Source: Bacteroidales bacterium (GTDB taxonomy: Bacteria > Bacteroidota > Bacteroidia > Bacteroidales > BM520). From it: a stretch of DNA of 7,862 nt. Each line of letters begins with the position of its first letter. The stretch's first letter is position 1. The stretch lies in NCBI GenBank assembly GCA_028701815.1, contig JAQVPY010000099.1:1-7862 (forward strand). The letters are read 5' to 3'. Positions 1 through 6,615 of the stretch are shown piece after piece. Both the position numbers and the translations under genes were made by a program. Below the pieces are notes generated by a model. It did not search any database. It saw nothing but the letters and a program-made list of their open reading frames with translations, and had not been told where the DNA came from.

Positions 1-622
1 GGTCGAACCAGCGAGAGCGATAGCGATCTTCGCCATAATGGTTGTTACCTCCGATAAATTCCACGTCTATATCAATAGAACGAACCACAACGAGTTGTTT
101 AGTAACAGGGTTGTATTGGAAGGGGGTAACGCCGAGGATAACAGCGTCAACGCCACGAACGGAAGTCGGTTCCGACAGCTCGTACATTTGAGCCGGATAC
201 ATTGCGTTAGTGCTATAGACTTTTTCATTCTTTTTATAGTCCATAGCGGGTTCTTCCACTTCGGCCTGAATTTCGAGAGCCGGGGCGAGATTGACATTTT
301 CGATTGTTTCCGTAGAGATATTTCTTACGGTAATCTTTGCTTCAGCACCTTGAGGAACTGCTATATAGCGGCTGACTCTTGGAAGGTTTGGCATACCTGC
401 ATCGTTAGGCAGGTTAATACCGGAAATGTTTATTTCCTGCATCTCTTCGCCCTTATAGGTAAGAGATTCAAAGGAAAAATCGTCTACGGCGACATTAACG
501 GTAATCCCGTTCCCGTCACGCATATTAGAGTACTTCATCTCCTGAGCAAAAGATTGTACACAAGTCAGGAGTGCAAAAAAGAGCACGCCTAACGTTAAAA
601 ACTGACTGTTGAATTTTTTCAT
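1..622 (-). CDS. Gingipain-like C25 family protease, N-terminal part only (runs off left edge)
   Basis: The frame is open from an ATG at 622 to the window edge, giving 207 residues that end in WFD, so the catalytic domain is not visible. Residues 1 to about 26 form a signal peptide (MKK start, hydrophobic LGVLFFALL core, SFA-Q end). The rest matches the propeptide-like N-terminal region of the complete protease at 640-4683: from SFAQ onward, 184 residues align without gaps at about 61% identity by hand count. Shared blocks include GMPNLPRVSR, IAVPQGA, RGVDAVIL, TPFQYNPVTKQL and RYRSRWFD. The start lies 17 bases after the stop of that paralogue, suggesting cotranscription; there is no strong Shine-Dalgarno sequence. 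By analogy it should be exported and activated outside the cell, but whether it keeps the catalytic His/Cys pair and a sorting domain cannot be seen. An LLTC string in the signal peptide is a poor lipobox, so signal peptidase I processing is more likely. Confidence 0.85.
   Translation of the reverse strand, partial: MKKFNSQFLTLGVLFFALLTCVQSFAQEMKYSNMRDGNGITVNVAVDDFSFESLTYKGEEMQEINISGINLPNDAGMPNLPRVSRYIAVPQGAEAKITVRNISTETIENVNLAPALEIQAEVEEPAMDYKKNEKVYSTNAMYPAQMYELSEPTSVRGVDAVILGVTPFQYNPVTKQLVVVRSIDIDVEFIGGNNHYGEDRYRSRWFD
1..622 (-). repeat. Tandem duplication, downstream copy (N-terminal coding part)
   Basis: This stretch corresponds to 4071-4683 in the upstream protease gene. A 20-base identical run occurs at 93-112 and 4163-4182 (the VTKQL region), and many shorter runs match, while the deduced proteins are about 61% identical after the signal peptide. 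The left edge of the window (ggtcgaacca) aligns with 4071-4080 (ggtcaaacca), so the duplication continues beyond the window. Confidence 0.8.
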
Positions 623-639
623 CTTTTCGTTTTGAAAGG

Positions 640-3600
640 TTAATGATTAATGATTATTTTAATTTTTTCTGTTCTTCCATTAATGTCGATGACGCTTAAG
701 ACATAGAAACCGTCTTTTAAACAGGAGACATCAACGTGGATGCTGTCACGCGACATATAGTGATGTGAAATAATAACCTGACCGGTATTATTCACAATTG
801 TAAATCCGGATAAGTTTTTACCCTCTATAACAATAATATTATCGGCCGGATTAGGGAAGACTCTAATATTATTAGATGTAAGGGCTTCCACTCCGGTTAC
901 AGATACGGTTATTCTGGCAGGTAAGGACTCCCCGCAATAAACGGTATTGGCATATATTGCATACGTCAATTCACCTGTCGGGGGATTCTCGTCGATAAAG
1001 GTGTTTTCTGTGAGTCCATCTGCTAAGATAGCGTCTTCTCTATACACATCAAAGGTTGCATCTCCGTCGAACGACCATGAAAGGTGCGTATGTTCGCCTG
1101 AAACATATTCGCCGACAAGTCCTTCTATCTCGGGACAAAGGTCAACAAACACACACTCCGGCATTGAATTACATGCGTCGGCAGTTTCTGCGACTACACA
1201 ATAGCTGTAAATTCCTTTGGGGACATTAACATCGGTATAGGTCTTCTCGGCGACAGTGGCCACGAGGACATTATTTCTCAGCACATCATAAGCAACGGTC
1301 TCTCCTTCGGCGGGTGCATCCCAAGAAAGGGTAACCTTATCTGTCTCTTCTATTGTTGCAAGTAAATTCTGGACAGGGAAGCAGGTGACAATATCGGCTG
1401 AGACAACCACATCATCAACTACTGCGCCATAGCCGGAACCGCCATAGCCGCCAAAAGCAAACCAATATGTCGAAGTCGGCTCAGGAAGTTCGATACTTTC
1501 TTCTGTCCATTCCGTATATTCGTCTGTATACTCAACAAGTTGTATCCATTCTCCATAAGACGAGTTCTTATAAAAGACGCATAGATGGTCCATGTTACCG
1601 ATACGGTTAATTTGGGCATGCCAGAAGGACAGCGACACATTTTCTGCATTTCCAAGGTCCAGCATTGGAGAAATCAGCAAGGTGACATCATCATCGGGAT
1701 TAAAAAACAACGCATTCTTTACACCGGTATGAGATGCATTAGGATGTGAGGCGAGGCCTCCCTTTTCAAACATCCATTCTGTATTTCCGCTGACATGTTG
1801 TTGTGTCCAGCAATCGTGCATCTCTCCTGACTCAAAAGACTCTGTCCACGGGAAGTCTGTAATAGCTGCATTACACATAGAGACTTCGAGTGCGACTTCT
1901 TCGCTATAGGAGACACCATAATTTCCGACGAGGTCAACTACAAAATAAATTGTTTCTCCAAATAACAGGTTCTCATCTAAAGATATTGAGAAAAATGCTA
2001 CACGTTCATCATTTGCCGGGATATCCCCATAAGATAGCGGAAAATTCGAGTTGACGGTAATCAAATCGTTTAAGGAGGTTAAGGTACCATATCCGTTAAA
2101 AATCGAAGCACCTCCGAGGTTAGCTACATTAGCTGCAAGAAACAGGGTTGCACCGGGGACAAGCATTCCTTCAGGGGATAAGTTTACCACATCTACGACA
2201 GGGGCATATACATAAAAAGTAACTTTACTCTGCCAGATGTCATTTCCTGCCACAAGTTGCAAATTACAGGTAACAAAATGATCATCAGGAACATTGTTAG
2301 AAACGGTCAACTCGAAAGCATCTTCTACTACAATAGAAGAGCCGGCTGCGAGAGTTCCAACAGATGATTCATTTTGGGTAAAAGTGATATATTCGTCATC
2401 GGTAGAAATAATTACCGTAATTGCCTCGGCAATCTCGGCTCCGACATTATCAATATTAAGATCAATTGTTGCCGATTCGTTATAAGCAAGGACTCCATCT
2501 CCGTTTTCATCATTTACTATCCAATCTCTATTAACGAGATAAGGGCCGCTGTCGGGTATACATAAGATATCACTTTCATATCTGAAAAAATTCTGTTTGG
2601 TGATAACAAGGTGTAATACATCGCCGGGAATAACGCCGGGTATTTCGATACTCTGTTCTTCTCCGGTAGCATCGGCTACGGCAATAATTTCGCCGTCGCG
2701 GGTAAGAGCGATAAGCGCGCCTTCAGTACAAGTAATGGCAAAAGGTGTTACTGTAGGCATTATCTCTGAAGAATATGATGCTGCAATATTTTGGGGCACT
2801 TCTGAAAACAGACGAAGGAAAGCGTCGCAATGAGCTGTAAACATTTGATAAGTGATAGCTTTTCCATCCTGATATGATGGCCAGCTGCTCTGAGCTAAAA
2901 AATATTTTCCGGCCACATTTCCGAAAGCGGGCATCCAGTTGCCTGAATTTTCGGCATACGGGCCATAGTCGGGCAAAAAGTCCGGCTCACAAAGATCAAT
3001 CATACCCCACGCATAAGTATCGTTAACAAAAGAGTATGACACTTCTGTTGGGGCGATAAAGCCGACAGCACCGGCATTTTCGCCATTATAAGTATATCTT
3101 TGAAAGGCTTCGCCGAAGCATGGGGTGCTATTATTAAACTTTCCCGTAAGGCAGTTAATAGTAAAAAGGAAGAGCATTTTACCGGTATTTGTCAGCGTAT
3201 TAATATCGCTATTACTAAAATCCGGTTCTCCCCATCCCTGTTCATATCCGTGATCTCTATGCTGAAGGATAAAGGCGCCGGCATTGATGGCATTGGTAAT
3301 ATCCTGAGTTGTACCGCCGGACCATCCGCCGAGTTCGGCGGGTGTAGCAGGTATATAACCGAGTCCTGCGGGTCCGAAATAATTCACGACCATAGAGGTA
3401 TTCTCATTTGACGACCAGATAGTTCCCGGCGTGCCGTCATAAATTTCGTTTATGCGTACCGGTTCTTTCCCATTAGCACGAAAATATCCGCCGACTGCCT
3501 CGCTGCAAATCTGAAACCAGCGTTCCGTTTGCCAGCCAAGGGCTGTAATAGGATAATGATAATAGCTTTCCTCCGTACAGGGTTGCGTCTCAGATTCTAT

Positions 3601-4683
3601 AATCTTGCTGACAAGAACTGCAAGTTGTCCTTCATCTTCCGCAGCAAGTCGGGAAAAAGTCATTTCAGGCAGCAAGTCTCCGGTAACATCCGCATACGGA
3701 TTGTCGGAGATACAGGTTCCGTTACCCGGGTGATAAACTGTTTCGGCAGGGATTCCGAGGGACATGTCGGCGTTATGGTCGCCCATAAGTAAAACGGCGA
3801 CAGGAGGAACATCCCATGTATTATAAGCTTCTCTTAAATACATTTTGAGTGTGCCTGCTGAAGTAACGCCCATCTCATCAAGGGTCATAACTTTAGTATA
3901 GATACCCTGTTCCGTTCTAAATTTCTTTAATATCTCTGCATAAGGTCTGAAAGCCTCGTTATTGGGGATAACGATAAGATATTCGCAACCCTCTTCTTTT
4001 GATCCTGCATGTTTTGAATAATCAATTTGGGGGAGCGCGTCAAAATTCAAGAAAGCATTCTTAAGGACAGGGTCAAACCAACGAGAGCGATATCTTGTCT
4101 CTCCGTAAGTTCCGTTTCCGCCATCAAAAACGACATCTACATCAATCTCTTTATAAACAGTAAGTTGTTTAGTAACAGGGTTATATTGAAAAGGGGTCAG
4201 ACTTAATATCACAGCATCCACACCACGCAGGGTGGTCTTTTCCGACAGAACGAACGGTGTTTCAGGATAGTTGGAATTAGAAGAATAGACCTGTTTATCT
4301 TTGATATAATTTTGTTCCGGAACTTCTGACTCCGCCTGCATACGCAAAGCAGGGGCGATATTAACATTTTCTATGGTTTCGGTGACAACATTTTTTATCA
4401 CGAGAGAAACGTCAGCACCTTGAGGTACGGCGATAAACCTGCTCACCCGTGGGAGATTGGGCATACCTTCATCGTTGGGAAGAGAAATTGCCGACCATAC
4501 AATCTGTTGCATCTCTTCTCCTTTAAAGGAGAGCGTCTCAAAAGAGTAATCGTCTATTGTACATTTGACAGATACTCCGTCATGAGAGCGGAGGTTTTCA
4601 TAGGAGATTGTTTGGGAGAAAGCCGCAACATTTATTAGAAGCGACAGGCATAATAGCGTGGTCGTCAAATAAATATTTTTCAT
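640..4683 (-). CDS. Secreted gingipain-like C25 cysteine protease with adhesin-like modules and T9SS sorting domain
   Basis: A 1347-residue protein predicted to cross the inner membrane by Sec and the outer membrane by T9SS. Visible layout: signal peptide 1-23 ending AFS before Gln24; propeptide-like region about 24-230; C25 catalytic domain about 231-625; small beta domain about 630-707; two CARDB/Ig-like regions about 712-935, with an acidic DENGDGVLAYNE stretch at 725; a cleaved-adhesin/MAM-like jelly roll about 944-1097 (WTESFESG...LDLGNAENVSLSFWHAQ...DDVVV); two fibronectin III-like modules about 1101-1262; sorting domain 1263-1347. His478 in HRDHG and Cys511 in INCLTG fit the catalytic pair; their 33-residue spacing equals that of RgpB (His211/Cys244, from memory). 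The frame extends 26 codons upstream, but the Met at 4683 is preferred because a signal peptide follows it directly. That ATG overlaps the elbB stop. Unlike the sortase PorU, it carries a normal sorting domain, so it is read as T9SS cargo. Substrate specificity cannot be inferred. Confidence 0.9.
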   Translation of the reverse strand: MKNIYLTTTLLCLSLLINVAAFSQTISYENLRSHDGVSVKCTIDDYSFETLSFKGEEMQQIVWSAISLPNDEGMPNLPRVSRFIAVPQGADVSLVIKNVVTETIENVNIAPALRMQAESEVPEQNYIKDKQVYSSNSNYPETPFVLSEKTTLRGVDAVILSLTPFQYNPVTKQLTVYKEIDVDVVFDGGNGTYGETRYRSRWFDPVLKNAFLNFDALPQIDYSKHAGSKEEGCEYLIVIPNNEAFRPYAEILKKFRTEQGIYTKVMTLDEMGVTSAGTLKMYLREAYNTWDVPPVAVLLMGDHNADMSLGIPAETVYHPGNGTCISDNPYADVTGDLLPEMTFSRLAAEDEGQLAVLVSKIIESETQPCTEESYYHYPITALGWQTERWFQICSEAVGGYFRANGKEPVRINEIYDGTPGTIWSSNENTSMVVNYFGPAGLGYIPATPAELGGWSGGTTQDITNAINAGAFILQHRDHGYEQGWGEPDFSNSDINTLTNTGKMLFLFTINCLTGKFNNSTPCFGEAFQRYTYNGENAGAVGFIAPTEVSYSFVNDTYAWGMIDLCEPDFLPDYGPYAENSGNWMPAFGNVAGKYFLAQSSWPSYQDGKAITYQMFTAHCDAFLRLFSEVPQNIAASYSSEIMPTVTPFAITCTEGALIALTRDGEIIAVADATGEEQSIEIPGVIPGDVLHLVITKQNFFRYESDILCIPDSGPYLVNRDWIVNDENGDGVLAYNESATIDLNIDNVGAEIAEAITVIISTDDEYITFTQNESSVGTLAAGSSIVVEDAFELTVSNNVPDDHFVTCNLQLVAGNDIWQSKVTFYVYAPVVDVVNLSPEGMLVPGATLFLAANVANLGGASIFNGYGTLTSLNDLITVNSNFPLSYGDIPANDERVAFFSISLDENLLFGETIYFVVDLVGNYGVSYSEEVALEVSMCNAAITDFPWTESFESGEMHDCWTQQHVSGNTEWMFEKGGLASHPNASHTGVKNALFFNPDDDVTLLISPMLDLGNAENVSLSFWHAQINRIGNMDHLCVFYKNSSYGEWIQLVEYTDEYTEWTEESIELPEPTSTYWFAFGGYGGSGYGAVVDDVVVSADIVTCFPVQNLLATIEETDKVTLSWDAPAEGETVAYDVLRNNVLVATVAEKTYTDVNVPKGIYSYCVVAETADACNSMPECVFVDLCPEIEGLVGEYVSGEHTHLSWSFDGDATFDVYREDAILADGLTENTFIDENPPTGELTYAIYANTVYCGESLPARITVSVTGVEALTSNNIRVFPNPADNIIVIEGKNLSGFTIVNNTGQVIISHHYMSRDSIHVDVSCLKDGFYVLSVIDINGRTEKIKIIINH
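643..897 (-). other. Type A T9SS C-terminal sorting domain of the C25 protease
   Basis: The last 85 residues (1263-1347) show the usual pattern of the Por secretion tail: VFPNPADN opening, a beta strand ending IVNNTGQVI, then LKDGFYVLSV and a basic-hydrophobic end EKIKIIINH. In this family the domain directs passage through the T9SS outer-membrane translocon and is normally removed as the protein is attached to the surface or released. Its integrity argues that the gene is functional at its 3' end. Confidence 0.85.
4071..4683 (-). repeat. Tandem duplication, upstream copy (N-terminal coding part)
   Basis: This is the counterpart of 1-622 and covers the signal peptide and propeptide-like region up to RYRSRWFD. 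The three-codon length difference between copies falls in the signal peptide; the remainder aligns without gaps. Start-to-start distance of the two genes is 4061 bases, as expected for end-to-end duplication of a whole gene. Confidence 0.8.
4680..4683 (-). other. ATGA stop/start overlap between elbB and the C25 protease
   Basis: On the coding strand the end of elbB reads GAA AGC TTA TGA, and the ATG formed from TTATGA starts the protease (ATG AAA AAT ATT). The four-base overlap, with GGAAAG three bases upstream of the ATG as a possible weak ribosome-binding site, suggests translational coupling or reinitiation. It also fixes the protease start, because the codon at the overlap leads straight into a signal peptide. 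Confidence 0.85.
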
Positions 4684-5324
4684 AAGCTTTCCATTATTGC
4701 TTCTATAAGATTTTGTGTACTTGTACCTATTTCTGTGATAGTAGTATCCTGCATATAGCAAGCTGTTGTAAAGACATTATTTTCTCTATCAATACATACT
4801 TCACCTTTATCCGTAGCCGCATGTTCGCAATCGAGAGTTTCAATAACGGCAGCGGTAGCGGGGTCGTTTCCTATAGTAAGGATGGTACCGGGAAGTATCT
4901 TTGCGAGCATCACGGGAGCTATACACTCTGCGGCAATGGGTTTACCATTTTCATACATGCTGAGTACAGCACTACGCACTTCATCATTAACCTGAAAATC
5001 AACGCCTTCTAAAGCGTAATTGCATAAATTTTTTGTCGCCCCCAATCCTCCGGGAATCACAAGAGCATCGAAGTCTGCAGCATCAAAGTTCGACAGCGGA
5101 TAAACCTCACCCCTCGCAATACGAGCCGACTCAATAAAAGAATTTCTTTTATTACCTGTCGGTTTGTTTGTGACATGGTTGATTTCATCAAAATCTACGC
5201 TGGGAGCAAATATCTTATATTGGGCTCCGAGTTTACTTATGGCATACATAGTTAAGACGGCTTCGTGTATTTCGGAGCCGTCTTTAACGCCGCAACCTGC
5301 AAGGATTATAGCAAATTTTTTCAT
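4680..5324 (-). CDS. elbB: ElbB-like DJ-1/PfpI-superfamily protein (isoprenoid biosynthesis protein / glyoxalase ElbB)
   Basis: A 214-residue cytoplasmic protein, close in length to E. coli ElbB (about 217). It shares the ElbB opening (AGCG.KDGSEIHEAVLT), INHVT near 48, ESARIARGE near 65, LVIPGG.GA.KNL near 88-100, GKPIAAECIAP near 127-137, LTIG near 149 and TTACYM near 186-191. Cys134 in the ECIAP nucleophile-elbow position is the expected reactive cysteine of the DJ-1/PfpI fold. Family knowledge: ElbB was named for enhancing lycopene production when overexpressed and is reported to have weak glyoxalase activity; its physiological role is unsettled. It starts 9 bases after the kbl stop, and its TGA overlaps the ATG of the C25 protease, so it sits mid-operon. 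The ATG at 5324 is supported by alignment of MKKFAIILAGCG with the E. coli start. No Shine-Dalgarno sequence is evident. Confidence 0.92.
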   Translation of the reverse strand: MKKFAIILAGCGVKDGSEIHEAVLTMYAISKLGAQYKIFAPSVDFDEINHVTNKPTGNKRNSFIESARIARGEVYPLSNFDAADFDALVIPGGLGATKNLCNYALEGVDFQVNDEVRSAVLSMYENGKPIAAECIAPVMLAKILPGTILTIGNDPATAAVIETLDCEHAATDKGEVCIDRENNVFTTACYMQDTTITEIGTSTQNLIEAIMESL

Positions 5325-5333
5325 CGACGAATA

Positions 5334-6524
5334 CTATTTAATGACACCAAGTTCTTTGCCTATCTTTTCAAAAGCGGCAATAGCCTTGTCGAGATGTTTA
5401 ATTTCATGAGCTGCGGAAAGCTGTACTCTTATACGTGCTGCGCCCTTAGGAACAACAGGATAATAGAAGCCTGTAACATAAATGCCTTCATCCTGTAATT
5501 TTGCCGCAAAATCCTGTGATAATTTAGCATCATAGAGCATAACGGCACATATTGCAGACTGTGTCGGTTTGATATCAAAGCCGATTTTTGTCATCTTTTC
5601 CATAAAGTACTGAGTATTGGCATGCAACTTATCTTGGAGTTCATTAGTTGCACTCATCATCTCAATCATCTTTAAACCCGCAGCAGCAACCATAGGAGGA
5701 AGCGAATTGGAGAACAAATATGGTCTCGAACGCTGACGTAACATCTCGATTATTTCTTTTTTACCTGTTGTAAAGCCACCAATGGCACCGCCAAAAGCCT
5801 TGCCAAGAGTGCCGGTAAGAATTTCTACTTGCCCTCTCTTATTATATAACTCGGTTACTCCTCTACCTGTTCTTCCAACAACTCCTGCAGAGTGAGATTC
5901 ATCAACCATAACCATGGCATTATACTTATTGGCAAGTTCTATAATTTTATCCACAGGAGCAACATTACCATCCATGGAGAAAACGCCGTCGGTAACAACT
6001 AAACGGAATCTGTTTGCCTGAGCAGCCTGTAACTGCTTTTCCAAATCTGCCATATCTGCATTTGCGTATCTATAACGCTGTGCTTTGCAAAGTCTCACGC
6101 CATCAATGATGGATGCGTGGTTCAAAGCATCGGAGATGATGGCATCCTGCTCGCCGAGCAACGGCTCAAAAACACCGCCGTTAGCATCAAAACAAGCTGC
6201 ATAGAGGATAGTATCTTCCGTTCCGAAAAACTCAGCTATTTTCTTTTCGAGCTCTTTATGAATATCCGACGTTCCGCAAATAAATCTCACTGACGCCATC
6301 CCGTATCCATGAGTGTCCATGGCCTCTTTGGCCGCCGCAATAAGCTGCGGATTGTTTGCCAATCCAAGATAGTTGTTCGCACAGAAGTTGAGAACTTCCT
6401 TGCCATTGATTAATTTAATACATGCACCCTGGGGGGAAGCAATGATCCTTTCGTCTTTATACAATCCGGCTTCTCTTATGTCTTTAATCTCGGACTGTAA
6501 ATGTTTTTGATAATCTTTATACAT
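5334..6524 (-). CDS. kbl: Glycine C-acetyltransferase (2-amino-3-ketobutyrate CoA ligase)
   Basis: A 396-residue PLP enzyme of the alpha-oxoamine synthase family, matching E. coli Kbl (398 residues) from end to end. It interconverts 2-amino-3-ketobutyrate plus CoA with glycine plus acetyl-CoA, the second step of threonine breakdown through threonine dehydrogenase. Visible marks: NFCANNYLGLAN near 46, GMASVRFICGT near 75-85, SDALNHASIIDGVRLCKA at 131-148 with His136 stacking on PLP, DGVFSMDG at 179, MVDESH at 206-211 with Asp208 and His211, and TGTLGKAFGGAIGG at 237-250 with Lys242 as the Schiff-base lysine. RQRSRPYLFSNSLPP and GFYYPVVPKGAARIRVQLSAAH are Kbl-specific rather than typical of AONS/BioF, SPT or ALAS relatives. 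It is the first gene of the apparent operon, behind an AT-rich leader with a promoter-like element. No threonine dehydrogenase gene lies nearby. Confidence 0.96.
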   Translation of the reverse strand: MYKDYQKHLQSEIKDIREAGLYKDERIIASPQGACIKLINGKEVLNFCANNYLGLANNPQLIAAAKEAMDTHGYGMASVRFICGTSDIHKELEKKIAEFFGTEDTILYAACFDANGGVFEPLLGEQDAIISDALNHASIIDGVRLCKAQRYRYANADMADLEKQLQAAQANRFRLVVTDGVFSMDGNVAPVDKIIELANKYNAMVMVDESHSAGVVGRTGRGVTELYNKRGQVEILTGTLGKAFGGAIGGFTTGKKEIIEMLRQRSRPYLFSNSLPPMVAAAGLKMIEMMSATNELQDKLHANTQYFMEKMTKIGFDIKPTQSAICAVMLYDAKLSQDFAAKLQDEGIYVTGFYYPVVPKGAARIRVQLSAAHEIKHLDKAIAAFEKIGKELGVIK

Positions 6525-6550
6525 AACTTATATTTTTATATTAGCATATA

Positions 6551-6563
6551 GTACTAACAGTAC
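6551..6563 (-). promoter_or_regulatory. Short palindrome in the kbl leader
   Basis: The sequence GTACT-GTT-AGTAC on the minus strand is a perfect 5-base inverted repeat with a 3-base spacer, lying directly downstream of the candidate -7 element and so near the predicted transcription start. It could be an operator half-site pair or a small hairpin in the leader; five base pairs can also occur by chance. Confidence 0.3.
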
Positions 6564-6569
6564 AATCTG

Positions 6570-6577
6570 CAAAAATA
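6570..6577 (-). promoter_or_regulatory. Candidate Bacteroidota -7 element upstream of kbl
   Basis: Reading the minus strand, TATTTTTG fits the TAnnTTTG consensus used by the primary sigma factor in Bacteroidota. It ends 45 bases before the kbl ATG. About 19 bases upstream there is only a T-rich run and no clean TTTG, so the -33 element is weak. The AT-rich setting makes chance matches likelier, but position and orientation suit a promoter for kbl and the genes behind it. Confidence 0.45.
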
Positions 6578-6615
6578 ATAAATAATGTATAGATTTAAAA
6601 ATATTAGTCGATTTT

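Larger units (their letters stand above)
6525..6615. other. AT-rich intergenic region between the lamin-tail gene and kbl
   Basis: This 91-base gap is the only sizeable noncoding stretch. It holds the candidate promoter element and palindrome described separately. No GC-rich hairpin followed by a T run is visible after the lamin-tail stop, so a strong intrinsic terminator is not supported and some read-through into kbl is possible. Confidence 0.6.

Noticed and set aside
38..592. A 184-codon plus-strand frame opposite the left protease gene.
   Set aside because: It is antisense to clearly homologous coding sequence, has no recognisable protein features and is explained by the conserved minus-strand frame.
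3100..3411. A 103-codon plus-strand frame opposite the catalytic domain.
   Set aside because: It is antisense to the conserved His/Cys region of the C25 protease and shows no family motif.
640..4683. The complete C25 protein as PorU, the T9SS sortase.
   Set aside because: It has a normal C-terminal sorting domain and adhesin-like modules typical of cargo proteases; the tandem paralogue also argues for cargo.
4684..4761. A 26-codon upstream extension of the complete protease gene, beginning at 4761.
   Set aside because: It lies inside elbB in another frame and encodes a Tyr/Arg-rich stretch with no export character, whereas the Met at 4683 is followed at once by a signal peptide.
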